Below, piece by piece: positions 24,001 to 36,518 of a stretch of 64,000 nucleotides of DNA; the first letter of the stretch is position 1; every line of letters begins with the position of its first letter. The position numbers were made by a program, and so were the translations under genes. The stretch comes from Chrysoporthe austroafricana. Lineage: Eukaryota > Ascomycota > Sordariomycetes > Diaporthales > Cryphonectriaceae. The notes below the pieces were generated by a model that was not told the origin of the DNA, searched no databases, and saw nothing but the letters and a program-made list of their open reading frames with translations. The stretch lies in NCBI GenBank assembly GCA_001051155.2, contig JYIP02000001.1, forward strand, positions 682,001 through 746,000, in the 5' to 3' direction.

Positions 24001-27000
24001 GTGGTGTCCCCACTGCCAGGGATTTATCGAGATCAGATTCCTCCGGGGGGTTCGTCTCGTCGAATGACAGTTCTCGTCACCCCGGACACACCATATGGGC
24101 CGCAACCAGGGTCGGCCTCTAATGTGGGTAAGATATAACCCACACTTGTTGGTTGACTCGAATTTACGTCCGGCACGATGACGGCACGTGGTGCTATGAC
24201 AGCAGACCAAAACCTGAACGTTGGCGAGAGGCCTCTGACAGACTCTCATGATCTCTCTTGGTGTTGGTGTTGGTGCTGGGTTTGGCGCTGGCGCTGTGCG
24301 GTGGAGTTTGCTGACTGCATAAGGCTGATGGGGGACAAGAGATGCCAAGGGTGAGGATCTCCGCAGTGTGCAGTGTGCAGCATGCAGTAGTACCGACTGG
24401 TCGGGAGCATCGAGAGGTAATGAGTGGTGTCGCAGAGTCACTGCATAGAGCGACGTGCTCCGCAGTTAGTGGCCTCATCACCGCATTGGTCGGCGTACGG
24501 CTGGTGCAAAGCTACTATGAGTCGCACAACCGATCTGCCGAGAAGCGCCAGTCCACTGGTGATTACGCGACCGTCCAGTATCCGAATCCTTCTGCTGCAG
24601 GGGAACAGCTATTCGAATATAGATGCTGGGTCCATTCGGTGCTGGTCCCAGTCCCAGTGTCGCCTGAGCTCATCATGAATCTGCTGCCAAGTCCCGCTGT
24701 CAAGACAAGGGTTGCTGGTGCCGGACAGGCCGTGTTCACGATGTTGGCATCCGTTGTCAGGTCGAAACGGCCGACCTGTTCGAACACACTCGCGTCTGCT
24801 ACGGGGCGAGTACTTGCAGGCAGGCAGTGGGCTCTGCTGCAGTCCCTCGCTCCAGGGACCTCGGAAATGGGTGCCTGCCGCCTCATTCTGGTTGGTAGGT
24901 GCAGGTGCATGCACCACAGCACCTTAGCTTGCCCGCCCAAGTGCCCCCCACCAGCCCAAGCCACGCCAAAACTGGAGCGGACCCCAACAACGACGTCCAA
25001 GAAAACATCTCGAGAACCTTTGGCAAGCCACAACTACGTTACGTTGCCTATCTGGTGGCCCATGCGCTCTCGGGCATTGCTTTGTGAAACAATCGCGCCT
25101 CATTACTACACACAGATATACGAGACCCGGCAGAAAAGGTCGCATGCGGTGTGGCGCCCACCTGGTCTGGACGAGGCTCGAGTTAAGATCACCTCAATGC
25201 CCTCATCGCCGCTGAGGTCACGGTCTCGGATCGGACCGGCTAGGTGGACCACTGTCGAATCCGATTCCCCCATCTTCAACTTCAACCTGGACCAGACCAG
25301 ACCAGACCAGACCACACCTGGCAACACGCACTGGACGGCACAGCCGCGTATGGTTCGGGTTATTCGCATCCTCCGGGTGACTCAAAATTCTCTCCTCTGT
25401 GCCATGTTGCTGCCTGAAAATGCGTGTATTCGAGCAATGATAGCCGTCGAACTCGGCATGTGACTAGAATATCGGGCGTCTACTACTCACCACGGGGTTT
25501 TCAGTTGTGGGGGACATCAACAGCGTCACATCGTCATTTACACTCAAAGGACGTTGATGACGTATGTATCTTGTTCACGACGGCAAGGTATAGATTTGCT
25601 GCCGTGCTGACTGGACCCTGAAGTTCGTCTTCGAGCTTATTCGGGCCCCCTTGCCAGTATGGCCGGTGCTACTGGGTCCATCACCGTAGGCTTATCAGTG
25701 CGGCCCCGAGCAGGAGACGTGCGTCACCTCACCGGCGCGCTGGCCATCACGACCATGACGGCCGCCTACAAGGTGATATCCTGCCCCTCGTAATCCTTCT
25801 CTCGAGCTCGTGGACTCCGGTGCCTCGTCTGAAGCTTCGCGGTTGGTAGACCTGAAACAAGCTGAAGCTGTCTCGCAGATGACGAAGAGGCCTCTTGCGA
25901 GTCCCACAGATAATACACCTTCCTGCATTCCCGGCTGCAAGGCCCTCGACTCGCGGTTGCAGGTTGTGGTGCAGGGAGTAGCTTCTCGGGTCAGCCCTAA
26001 ATCGCCACCGCCTTTTGGTTATGGGCCACGCAGCACGGATCTGGATGTCTCAATTCCCCCATGTCTAAGCGCTCCCCAATCACATTCTCTTTCCCTGTCA
26101 CGGAATCTCCAGGGGGGATTCTACAACGCATGTCACCAAGCTTCCTAGCCTAGGAACGGAGCGGCCTCCGGCCTAGTTTGACTTGGTGGAGGCCCGTCTG
26201 CCAAATATCGGTCCCATGCCTTCGGGCCCTGGTCTGAATCCACAGCAGCTCACAACCAGGGCTTGCACACATTGGCCAATTGCACAATTCCTGGGTCTTC
26301 ATCCGCATTCTATCTTGCTCGCGCGAAATTCAACATCTAAATTTGCGTGATTTGGCGGGGCATCTGCACACCTGTCTCGGACACGATCCAATTACCGAGC
26401 TTGCCGGGGCGTCCTGCGGATCGCCGTTGTTCCAGACAAACGGCTTCGGCCGTTAGTCGCAGGGTGGCTCGGGGACTCGCGAGCAGATGTTTAGTTCTGG
26501 TGGCTGTGCAGCACTGACCACCCAACCGACCACTAACGGCGCGGCACCGCTCTGATCTCACATGCCATCTCGGCCGTCGAACTTTTGCTCTCCACCGCAG
26601 AACGACGCCGCATCCTCAGACTCTCCTATACGTCCAGATCCGGGCGTCCCCGGTCGCCAATAACGCTCTTGCCCAGCGCGGCATGCTGCTGCATGATCCC
26701 ATGGGATGATCTGGGGATGATCTGCTTCATGATCACCCTCCATCCCGAGTCATATGACCTCGCCCGTCTCGTTTTCAGGCAGAAATCGCGCTAGCTCATG
26801 CATGCCATCGATCACGAGAATGAACCACGACGACATCGTGTCCAGGATTATTATTACGACGGCCTGTCGTCCCCAGGCGAGATCGGGTCCGATCCCTGAC
26901 CTTGGCAGGGTGCTCCAGAGATGGAACACGGCGGATGTGATGACAGTCTGGCATTCTCAAGTTTGCGCCATTTCTTGTGGCGTATCTGCTGTGGCTAAGA

Positions 27001-30000
27001 CACAACACTACGCCAGCCTCGATCTAAAGTCGGCGCGGGACCTACCACCTGGTATCAACCATTCTATCGACGTCGAAATTCCGAATTCCAATCCTTCCAA
27101 CCCTTGCCTGCAAGGAACCTTTCGACTCTTTCCGATGGCATTTTTGGATAGCAGCTGAGCAACTGGAACCCCCGATTCTTCCGCTCTCAAAAGTCTCGTC
27201 ATCAACGTCAGCCTAGGCGGGCCGGAACCCCACAATTCCCTCGGTTCCTGACCACATGGTTTCCCTTGGCCCCCAACCCTCTTGTAACATCTCTTGCCCG
27301 CTACCCTCCCATCGTTGAATGTCTCCTGGGCCATGAATAAATCCGCTGACTTCCTAAGCAGTCTATTCCGCTTTGTCATCGGGGATTTGGCCGATACAGC
27401 CACCCAATATAGTTGTTTTGGTTTGGCACTCTATGGTCTAAGCGTTTGATCCTCGAGCTTGGCCTAAACAACGGCCCCCAAGCCAGGTAGTCAACCATGG
27501 CTTCGGCGACTTTCATGTCGACGTTTACTAAACATGGGTGGTATGGACAGCATGGAAGGTATGGGCCCGGGGCGCCCAGACTTTGCCACATATTGAGGCT
27601 CACTTTTTGGCCCAAGGCAGTCAGGCATGTGGTTCGTACAGTCGTGACTTACCAGGCGAGTGCCTAACGGTTTGGCCCCCAAACTTCTATGTGGAAGACG
27701 AAAGTCATCTCTGGCGTCTTATCGTCTCTCAATCAGGGAAGTTATCACGAGCGAGGGGCACGTGGCGCTCATAAGTTCTGGTAGACGGCGCTGCTATTCG
27801 GCATCACGCCACCAAGGCCCGCGACGACAACTGCTCCACCACCGCTCTCACCACGGTCTCTCCCGGGCCAACCAATTGACGGCCTGAAGCGGCCACTTTC
27901 AAGGATTGACCGACCAGCTTCGCCCTGGCCGACGGATTCTTCAGTGCTACCATCGACCTCAGCGGCCGCTTCGCCTCGACTCCAGCTTGGCTTGTGTCCG
28001 TGTCCCTTGTCCCTGGCCTGGCCCGACCTCCCCCCTGGTTTCCATGTGGAAGACACACAGAAAAGGCATCGCCACACCACCAAGGCGTTTTGTTTCGTTT
28101 TGTCGTTGTGCCACTGCGGCCAGTCTTCGAGGCAGTCCAGGTTCAGGGATAAGCGAAGTAGTCACCGAGCCTGCTTTCGTTCTCCTGCCGCCTGCCGCGC
28201 TGAAGGCACACTCAGAAGTCTGAGGTTTCCATACGCTGTCGTACTCAGGCTGACTGTGTTTCTGCCGCCCCCGCCGTGCGAAATATTGGTTTGGTCCAGT
28301 GGCTCTGCCCACAGCCGTTCTGGTTGAATCCTTATCACTCGTATTCCTCGGTTCTTAGTTGGGCGGATTCACCGGGCTGGTGACACCATGTTGCTGGCAG
28401 CCAGCCACGATATGTCTCAGCAGTGAGGTAGGCCATTACTTTCTCATTCCAGGCGAGTTGATAGAGATTCTCAACACATTTGACTGCTGGGTGGCAGTCG
28501 GATCGTCGGTCGCCAGTGACGTCGCGGACACATATCAGACAACACGGATGCAGTGTTTCTACCTTATCAGACATGTTGGCTTCCCTCAGCTGTCCAACGT
28601 TAGTATTTGACAAGCAAGACCCGGATTCTTTCCTCACAAATTAGACTTGCTCGGGCGTCTAGTGGCATAATCATCTCATGGCTCGAGTGTGAGAAGGTTA
28701 TCGGAGCGAAAATGAACATGTAAATCGATGGCTCCGAGGTTTCCGACGCCATACTACACCGTGGAAGACGAGCAAGCGAGACCCAGGACCTGAGATCCAG
28801 AACGTCGGTTCGCGATCCTTGTAGACCTCGCTTGGCAAAAGTCTCGCATGGCAGCAGCGATACCGCGTGGGCATATGGCCCTGTGCCCGGCCCCTGGCGA
28901 AATCTTGCATGCCTAATCGCTGTGTAGCATCGGCCGTCCATCCAGATGGATTTCTGCGGACAGATTCGCCCCCAAATAAGACATCTGTCTAGTTTGATCC
29001 TTTGTGGTTGTCTCCGTGCCGCAGCACTAAGGACTTGGCTCTAGGCTGCATGGACAAGTGGGCGTTGTACAAGCCACGATCTCCCTATGCGGCTCACCTG
29101 CAACGGCAATGCTGATCGACTGGCCCGCGAATGAGAAATATGCCTTGCCTGCTAGGGAAGCCTGAATTAAATCTAGACCTGTGACAAAGACTAGACTATG
29201 TATGATGATCTTTTACCTGAAATCCTATTGGTAGCGCATTTTCCTCCAATGGCGGACTTCTTTCGCATGACTGATATTGGATTGAGTAATTCGGTTTCCA
29301 CCCTGGGAGCTATTTTTGGATATGCGGCCTCGATGCCGCCCTTCATTGTCACTCAGTCAAGACACCATGTACTGTTTTGGGAATCGGTATGTGATGTTGC
29401 CTGGCTGAAAGATGAGAACGTCTGACCTCTGCTAGGCGGAGAGATTGGCATTTCGCTCAGCCAACGGGCGATTACGAAGACGGCTATATGGCGTAGACGT
29501 TATTCTTGGATATGCGCGCGTCTTTCTCCCTGCCTAGTCGCTGCACAGTGACGGTACCTGATACTTTGATGCCTGATGCATGATGCCTGATGCGCTATGA
29601 GCGCGCAATGATGAAGCCCGCCCCCGTTTGACTGAACGCTGCAAAGCGATGCTTGGGCGGATTTCTAAGTGGCTAGTACACCCCGTGAATGGATGTTGCC
29701 TTGTGTTCTGGTGCGTCCATTCAGGGAGGTTGGAAGACGAATAGCGGTGTTATCGTCCATCGCAGCCACCTGTCTCGCGTGACCTGGTCGAAGTGTCTGT
29801 TCTTGACAAGACCTTACCTTTTTGCATCTGATCGGTCTGAGGCATAAATTCTACCACAGGGCGGTGAGTGGTAACGTCGGCGCTGGTGGCTTTCTATCAG
29901 TCGCCAGTTCTTACAAGTACACATCGGATTTGTGAGCTTGTGGTTGATAGCTCTTGTGTGAAAGACGCAATGCTCTTCGTAACTCCTACTGTTGCGAAGG

Positions 30001-30828
30001 GAAGAGGCTATCGGCCCGCAGAAGCTTTCTTGAATAATTATATATAAATTCCGGTGTCTTGTCCAGACTTGACCTGTGGGGAATGGTTCGCTGCCTACAT
30101 CCCCTATCTCGCCATACCTTCGATTAACTGCCGTGGCATTCTCACTGAAGAGACTTGCTACGAAGGCAAGGAAAGATACATGTAGCCCGACGTAATAGTG
30201 ATCAGTGGTCCAGGTTCGGCACTGACACCCGAATAGACGGGCCTTTTTCATTCATCTCGCCCCGGGATCCAGTCCAGAAGCCATGGGAGCAACAGACTGA
30301 GAACCGGTGTCCTGGGGCTGGTAGAATGCACCTGGTCCATGGACCACCAGGTCTGATCCTTGAACCTCGCCCCGCTGTGACCTAGACTCATTGTAACCTC
30401 AGCAGTCATTCTGTCAACTCCTGTAGTGGTCTTCCATCTAGTCTCGATATCTATGGACTGGCCTTGTTATTGAAGGCGGTCGACCCTCATCCAGTTCAAA
30501 AATGAGGGAAGCGGGGTGCCTCTAGGAGGGTGGTGACGAAGGCGTAGATCAAGAAACAGTTCGGCCGTAGCAATGAGGGCCTGCTATTTCAAATGTCTCG
30601 CAAATTGTGTTAGCGATTATAAAATGAGGCAGATGGTTCAAACGCGGGTAATAATAAGGCGTAAAGGGGATTCTTAGGGAGATGATGTGATATCGCCATG
30701 TGGCCCTGAAGCTTTGATCCGTCGGCGGTGGATGTCCGCTGGTAGACTGCTATCCTCGGGCCGGCTGTGTTTCTTCTCGCCTCTGCTGCTGCTCTTCAGA
30801 CATGGTGTTTTGGGTCTGAAGGCATTTG
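21055..30828. other. Gene-poor region, about 9.8 kb
   Basis: I see no supportable gene. The longest open frame (24342-25463, plus, 373 codons) has no recognisable domain and mixed composition, so I treat it as chance. Small simple repeats occur: ACCAG repeated about five times near 25288-25314, a TTGGTG/CTGGCG-rich stretch near 24258-24296, and TGATGCCTGATGC repeated near 29570-29600. No transposon ends, tRNA or rRNA could be identified. Part of it is probably the promoter and leader of the small gene ending at 20803. Confidence 0.5.
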
Positions 30829-31465
30829 CTAGAGGCTCACCCCGTGGGAGGGGGGCATGTCAGGCTTCGTGACATCGACGTGGGTGATGGCGAGCGTGCG
30901 TTGCAGCGCCGCTGGATCAGTGCAGGGAAAGGCAACGTACCACGCAAGGCTGATGCCATGTTGTAGCAGCTGTTCCCGTAGAAGGCTATACATACCAACG
31001 ACGTCCCCGACGAGGCTAGCGAAGAAGAGAGCTGTGGCCGGGTAGTTGGGGTAGGCTTGCTGTCATTCGCCAGCCTCGACGCCTGGGGCGGCTGCGTAGT
31101 GATGAGGCTGTCACGCGCTTGGAGCAAAGAAGAGGAGTAATGCTGGGACTGAGCCGTGTAGGAATACCGTACTTCAAGAGATATCTGTTCTCTGTGCTTG
31201 AGGGATCAATCTTGACCTTTGAACGCGTCGAGACATCGTGCAGGAGATGACCATGCCAGGCCCATGATGCGAAGCTTGAGACGGCGAGGTCTCCGTCCAG
31301 TAGACTATGTCTGTCTCGCTCGTCTGTTTCGGCCTCGTCTTCGGGCTGAGTAACGGTGGACTTGCCTGCGACTCCATTACAGAGTATATAACGCGATTCC
31401 ACGAGGTGGATGAAAGGCGGAGCTTGGAAAACAGGTGGGAAGGTCAACAAAGAGTGGAATGACAT
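30829..31465 (-). pseudogene. Probable decayed coding sequence, family uncertain
   Basis: Protein-like stretches occur on the minus strand but in different frames. A first block from an ATG at 31465 runs to about 31175 and ends with SSTENRYLL. The frame then has to shift to continue as EVRYSYTAQSQHYSSSLL (about 31175-31120). A second shift near 31065 is needed to enter a third block (YPNYPATALFFASLVGDVVG, then LREQLLQHGISLAWYVAFP) that ends at the TAG at 30829-30831. The YSYTAQSQHYSS part resembles DUF3592-like membrane proteins, but this is a weak impression. No GT-AG pair I tried joins all blocks, so frameshift decay is the simplest reading. An unusual exon structure or a sequencing error is possible. 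Confidence 0.35.
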
Positions 31466-32873
31466 CGTCAGCTGCAGCTGTCTTGACAGGCAGCCTAATA
31501 ATTGATTGGACTGTGTAGTCACCACCTTTTTGTTGTCAGGGGCGATAGGCAGCGAAGGGTGAGATTATCGACGGGTGTGAGCTTAAGGGCTACCAAACAC
31601 CCTGCAGAGAATATTATTGACATGACGATTGTGAACAATCAATGTCACAAGGAAGACTGATCGCCGGAGCCAGGCTGCGGTAACAAAGCTTGGTTCCACG
31701 CACCGGAAGCTCATTACAGGAGTCTAGACAGCCTATAGAAGATTGTGGTTGATCTTGGTCACAATGAACATGCCTATGTGATGACTTATTTGATCTAGGG
31801 GTTTCCCCAGAAGACAAGTAACAACTGGAAACCAACCAGCAGATAGCCCAACTCACGAACGACAATTGTCAGTAGAACAGTCCATGTTTGTGCTGTAGGA
31901 ATACACATAAGTGACAAGCTGAGGCCAGTCTTCGTTCGGAACTCATCATCAACATGGTATGTTTCAAAGGACAGGTATACTTTTTTCATCCAACCCCATC
32001 TAAGTATTTGTCAGGAAATGTCTGTCGAGTTACTACCATTCTTGAGAATATCTTCAGTGCGGCTAGCTAGGCGAAAATCAATGAGAGGATCTTGCTCTGA
32101 AATATTTGTCCACATATACACTGGGCATGAGGATGAAAGAAAACTATACTGTTAGGCTAGAATCTGTAGGGATGAACTGTCCGACAGAGCTTGCATTCTG
32201 TTCCCAAACGGTACACTACCTAAATAGGTCTTCTGCAGCACACAGGCTCAAAAGCATCTATCAGAAGCAACAAAGACATGCTAGCTATCAACTACCTAGG
32301 TATAACTTTCTAAGAAAGCCATCGCTCTGTAAATATCTTGGGAGGTACTTCATTTCCTGTTCGTGGTGTCTTCCAAAAATAAGGTCTTCCCCTCACGTGC
32401 TGGTTTCTGCTTGACGGCCCATGTGACGGCACGTATCCGTTCTTCCATTCCCTGTGTCTTTCGTTTTCATTACACCCTTTCGACAAAGTCTTGATCGTCT
32501 TCGAGGAGCCTCTTTCCTGGTGGAGTATCCGTCGCGCGCTATGTCACGACTAGACTACGTTGCAGCGGGCCGCCGCTTGTTGATCATATTTATCAAGGGT
32601 AAACCTAGCAGCCCGCACCCAGCTACCCAAGCATTTCTAGTCCCTCGCCTCACCGCAGCAGCCGAAAACGCTATCGTTGTCAAGGCATGCTGATGATATT
32701 CTGGTGAGCCTGACCAAGTCGTTGCTTCGCCTGAAGCGTGTTGTACTGCCAGTGGGTCGATCGTCATCGAGCCATTACGTTATACTTGACCCGATATTTC
32801 TTTTCAACGTATCTCACCGCGTCTCGCTCTTCATCTTTCACTGATTCTCCTTGACCAACCTCGTTCTCACAAA
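31466..32873. other. Intergenic upstream of the alcohol dehydrogenase
   Basis: About 1.4 kb, AT-richer than the genes around it, with no supportable coding region. The last 100 bases before 32874 are pyrimidine-rich (CTTTCACTGATTCTCC and similar) and look like a fungal 5' leader. Confidence 0.55.
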
Positions 32874-33944
32874 ATGTCGGTGCATGCACTCAGCGTCTTC
32901 ACCTATTCAGCCGACCGGCGACGGTTCCTCAAGAAGACGACAGAGCGGGCTGTGGGCGCTCGCGAGGTTTTGATCAAGACGACACACTCTGGGCTATGCT
33001 ACACCGATGTGCACGCCAAAGGAAAGGGCTGTGGACTCGGGCATGAGGGCGTCGGGCATGTCGAGGAGATCGGCTTCGCGGTGACAGGCCTGAAGGTGGG
33101 CGCCCGGGTCGGTTGGGGCTGGCTGCACAGCTCATGCGGTCATTGCACAGCATGTCTGTCCGGCTATCGTCAATACTGCGCTAAGGCACGCGGCTTCGCG
33201 TATTCCGACCTCGATCAAGGGGCTTTTGGCGACTATCGGATCATAGACGCCGAATTTGTCTACCTGATACCGGGCGATATCTCGTCTGTAGACGCGGGGC
33301 CCTTCATGTGCGCTGGAGCCTCGGTATATGAGGCGCTAGATGCTGCGCATACGAAACCTAAGGACAGAGTCGGCGTGGTCGGAATAGGTGGCCTCGGTCA
33401 CATGGCTATATTGTTCGCTCGAGCGATGGGATGCGCAGTAACCGCGCTAAACGCCTCGAGGCGACTACCTAGCCCACAGAAAGTCGAAGACGCTTTCGAG
33501 ATGGGTGCCGACGAAGTTCACTGCATTGCAGACGGGAACAAGGAATCGTTTTTTCGAAATGCAAGAGGCGAGATTGTGGGAGTGCCTCCTCAAATTGGGA
33601 TGGAACGGTCCAACCTCATCGACGTCATTCTTGTCACATCCAACGAGCTGCCCAATTGGGATGACATCCTGCCTCGTCTTGGTAGGATGGCACGGATTGT
33701 TCTCATGTCGATCCAAGACAAGCCACTGAACATCCCGTATATGCCATTCATCTTGCCTGGACACCGAATCATCTCCTCTACCGAAGCATCGAAACGGAAC
33801 CACGCGGATATGCTCAACTTTGCAGCCCGGAACCGGATCAAGCCGTGGGTAGAGAAGTTCCCTATGACGGAAGAGGGCTTGGACCAGGCCTTTTCCCGGA
33901 TCGAGAATGGACAGATGAGATATCGTGGTGTGTTGGAGTGGTAA
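32874..33944 (+). CDS. Zinc-dependent alcohol dehydrogenase, MDR superfamily
   Basis: Intronless 356-aa frame of the medium-chain dehydrogenase/reductase type; predicted to interconvert an alcohol and an aldehyde or ketone with NAD(P)H in the cytosol. Catalytic zinc ligands are visible as Cys42 (GLCYTDVH), His57-Glu58 (GHEGVGHV) and Cys146. The structural zinc site is Cys88, 91, 94 and 102 (CGHCTACLSGYRQYC). The Rossmann motif GIGGLGH is at 170-176, and ASRR after the second strand suggests NADPH preference. The short spacer between TDVH and GHEG is typical of the fungal ADH6/cinnamyl-type subgroup. The ATG at 32874 follows a pyrimidine-rich leader and an ACAAA context. No neighbour suggests a specific substrate. 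The acetoin genes lie 16 kb away, so a link to them is only speculative. Confidence 0.9.
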   Translation: MSVHALSVFTYSADRRRFLKKTTERAVGAREVLIKTTHSGLCYTDVHAKGKGCGLGHEGVGHVEEIGFAVTGLKVGARVGWGWLHSSCGHCTACLSGYRQYCAKARGFAYSDLDQGAFGDYRIIDAEFVYLIPGDISSVDAGPFMCAGASVYEALDAAHTKPKDRVGVVGIGGLGHMAILFARAMGCAVTALNASRRLPSPQKVEDAFEMGADEVHCIADGNKESFFRNARGEIVGVPPQIGMERSNLIDVILVTSNELPNWDDILPRLGRMARIVLMSIQDKPLNIPYMPFILPGHRIISSTEASKRNHADMLNFAARNRIKPWVEKFPMTEEGLDQAFSRIENGQMRYRGVLEW

Positions 33945-35033
33945 GGTTGGGTGCTGAGCTGGAGGCAGGGTACGTGTGAGCGGTGACAGCTCGTAGTCAT
34001 AGTTTTATGTGCCTCAGCGCCTGAAGAGCATAGTATCAACGATACCTGCATGGCTAACTGGAGAAGCCGTGAAGCTCTGGCTCTGGCCCCTCGAGTATGG
34101 ACATAGCCAATGATCTTGCTCTAATACCTTGCAAGACCCCGTCGCCTAAGAGTCAATTGCTCGCCACGGATATAGAGATCATCTAGTACAACCCTGTCTA
34201 CGCTGGGGGGACTGGCACGTACGATCGGTGGTAAATATGGGCTGGTATTATCTCAGCAGAATTTGATGACATAAAGAGGATTTGGGCGAAGTTCTGTGTG
34301 TGAGTCGGAAAGACTTTCCGATGGGCCAGCGGCGAGGACTGAAGTCTTCTCCCTAAGGCTGAAGATCGGGCCTCGTCCGGACCTATGGATTCTTACGGAG
34401 CATAGGTTGTGAAACCTTCTCAGTATGTCACGAACCACCTCTTGAGTCACCTCGTACATTCTAGTAGACGGGAGTTGAGGTTGATAGGCTGGAGCGCACT
34501 CCCCAGGGGGGCCTAGAAGATGGGCGACGGCAAAGTGCTTCACTTTTTCCAGACATATAGCTCTCTTGTGCCTGTTAGTAGGTGATAGCGAGTCAAAGCA
34601 TTTCCGAGATCACGTTCACACCCGAGAATGCGGAATGCGTCTTGCCAAGCGTAAGATGGACTAGATCGGAGAATTGAGATGTGTATTGACAAGCGCTGTG
34701 CGCATGTCAACTATCCTGAGTAAGGCCAATACATCCCAGGGCAATTCATGCTTTTCCTCAACGTCACAAGTGATGCCTTGGGTCACTCTTTATAGTACAA
34801 GTGTATCCGTCGTCGTATTGCACGTCCCGAGGGCCGAAACTGCCCATTTCCTCTCAGACTCCCACAGTAGCACCATTTGACTCCAACAATCGACAGAAGC
34901 TGGGTGGTCTCTTATTGCCTGTGTATCGGTCAGCGTTCCATAGGCGCCTCATTCTTGACACAGACACGTCGAGTAACGACAGCCGTGGTTCAAGTCGCGG
35001 TGGTCGGAGCTGGTCGGGAGGCCGGGGAGGTTC
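33945..35033. other. Intergenic between the alcohol dehydrogenase and tom6
   Basis: About 1.1 kb lying 3' of both flanking genes, which converge here. No gene or RNA motif is seen. Confidence 0.55.
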
Positions 35034-35311
35034 TTACGGAGGGAGCAGGAATTCACCCCAGGAGCTTGAGAGGAACGCGACGCCGACCTGTAAACCCCAG
35101 TCAGTCCATGGTGCCCATACCTAGGGGGCAGCCGCAGAGGGCAGGCGGCGCAGCTTGACGAGGAGCAACGTACACCGAAGGACGCGATGGCCTTGACCAT
35201 CGCCGAGTTCTCTGGTGACGTCAGGGTCTCATAGGTAGACGCGAAATAGCCCTTCTGGATGCGCTTGCCGGAGCCGTAGCCGCGCTCGGAGATGACCTTC
35301 TTGGGTGGCAT
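35034..35311 (-). CDS. tom6: Mitochondrial import receptor subunit Tom6
   Basis: Two exons, 35311-35174 and 35087-35034, joined in phase 0 (GTACGT donor, TACAG acceptor) give a 63-aa protein. It has a basic N-terminus (MPPKKVISERGYGSGKR), a STYETLTSPENSAMVKAIA segment, and one hydrophobic helix ending FLSSSWGEFLLPP. This layout and C-terminus match filamentous-fungal Tom6, the small tail-anchored subunit that stabilises the TOM complex of the outer mitochondrial membrane. Exon 2 encodes only 17 residues, including half of the membrane helix, so an annotation that ignores the intron would give a false C-terminus. It is head-to-head with the 268-aa gene at 35636, with 324 bases between start codons. 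The assignment comes from recalled family features, not a search. Confidence 0.7.
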
Positions 35312-35635
35312 TTTGACTTGTGCTGTGTGGTGAAGGCGTGCAAGCTTGTTCGGTAAGCTTGGAGTCGCAAAAAGTTCGATGGAGCCGACGTCAGGTTTGG
35401 CACCCGCTGGGGATTTGCTCGGGCTCCGCCGCGGAGGGAGTTCCGCTGCAGGGGTCCCACGTCCCGGTGGGGAAGCCTGGGCCGCTGCACGTCATCCGCC
35501 GGGCTCGCCAGAAGGACCTACCTCTCTTCCTTCTCTTGTCTGAGCTCCAACAGATAAGCTCTGCTGCCGCTGGACACTCGAAGATGCTATGGGATCCTAA
35601 ATCCACTTACAGAACCTCAACGTGCAACATCGAAA
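35312..35635. promoter_or_regulatory. Shared promoter region of tom6 and the 268-aa gene
   Basis: A 324-base region between two divergent starts. It must hold the promoters and 5' leaders of both genes. No clear TATA box is seen, as expected for housekeeping-type genes. Confidence 0.5.
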
Positions 35636-36518
35636 ATGGCTGATACATCACTGTCTGGCGGCTTCCTGCCGCAGAAGTCTCTACCATCGCCTGCGCCCAG
35701 TGGCACCTCGACGCGCCCGTCGTCTGGACTGCCACACCCCCGATCGCATCCACTGCGCGCAGGCTCGGCCAAGGAAGAAAAGATCCGTATTTACGTTGAG
35801 AATCAGCTCATGTCCATCAATCGGCGGTTCGTCAAGAAGTTCGAGGCGCCTCAGCCTGGCGACGAGGTGGTGGGATATAAGAACGTGGGCGAGCTGTGCA
35901 AGGACATCGAGGGGCTGTTGGACGTATTGTGGCTTTCTGGCACGCGTAAGCCTCTGCCTGACCCCTTACTACACCACATTGCGTCTACAAAGACGTCTCG
36001 CTAAGACCAATGCCTCTGTAGCCAGCCTGCAGATACCTTACCTGCTCAACATCGCCAACGACTTCACCGAATGGATCACGCGCTTCCCCCCACAGCCCAC
36101 AGCAATGTTTCAAGCATTCCGAAAGCTCGACTTTTGCTTTGCGAGTCTCCTCTCGGGACGAGATATCGACACTGGAGAGACTCTGCCAGGATTCGAGAAT
36201 GGTGTTAGAGGAGTCATGACTAAGACGCACATGGTGCGGTGCAAGAGCATAGTCGAGCAGACGAGAGTTCTCGTCGTTGAGTTTATGAACCAGCAGAGGG
36301 CCCCTCTGGTAGACATGGAAGAAGATGGAACGGACAACTTGAATACGGACACGGAACTTGACACTGATGCTGAGGTGACAGACAGTGCTGCCGAGGACAG
36401 AGGCTTTGTTGATCCCAATTGGGAGGATGAAGACGACCTCTACATGGACGTCGCGAGGGTCTACGAGAGGACCCTTGTTCAGTTAGGGGAGGTCATGCAG
36501 GACTCAAGCCTGCCGTAG
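35636..36518 (+). CDS. Conserved fungal protein of unknown function, 268 aa
   Basis: Two exons, 35636-35945 and 36022-36518, joined in phase 1 (GTAAGC donor, TGTAG acceptor) give 268 aa. The join reads SGT-PS-LQIPYLL. The first 45 residues are Ser/Pro-rich and probably disordered. A helical region follows (IRIYVENQLMSINRRFVKKF; ELCKDIEGLLDVLW; YLLNIANDFTEWITRFPP), then LDFCFASLLSGRDIDTG and a KTHMVRCKSIVEQTRVLVVE helix. The tail is acidic (about residues 215-255). I recognise this as a widely conserved single-copy fungal type, sometimes labelled as a meiotic recombination protein, but I see no RecA/Dmc1 ATPase motif (no Walker A). I do not accept that label. Function is left open. Confidence 0.78.

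Noticed and set aside
24342..25463. 373-codon plus-strand frame in the gene desert
   Set aside because: Long, but no recognisable motif, no helix/strand pattern and no consistent codon use. Kept only as a possible target for RNA-seq.
30600..30660. GGTTCAAAC-like T-loop near 30634
   Set aside because: No A-box or stems around it; chance match.
35636..36518. Meiotic recombination protein label
   Set aside because: Homologues sometimes carry such a name, but no RecA/Dmc1 ATPase motif is present.
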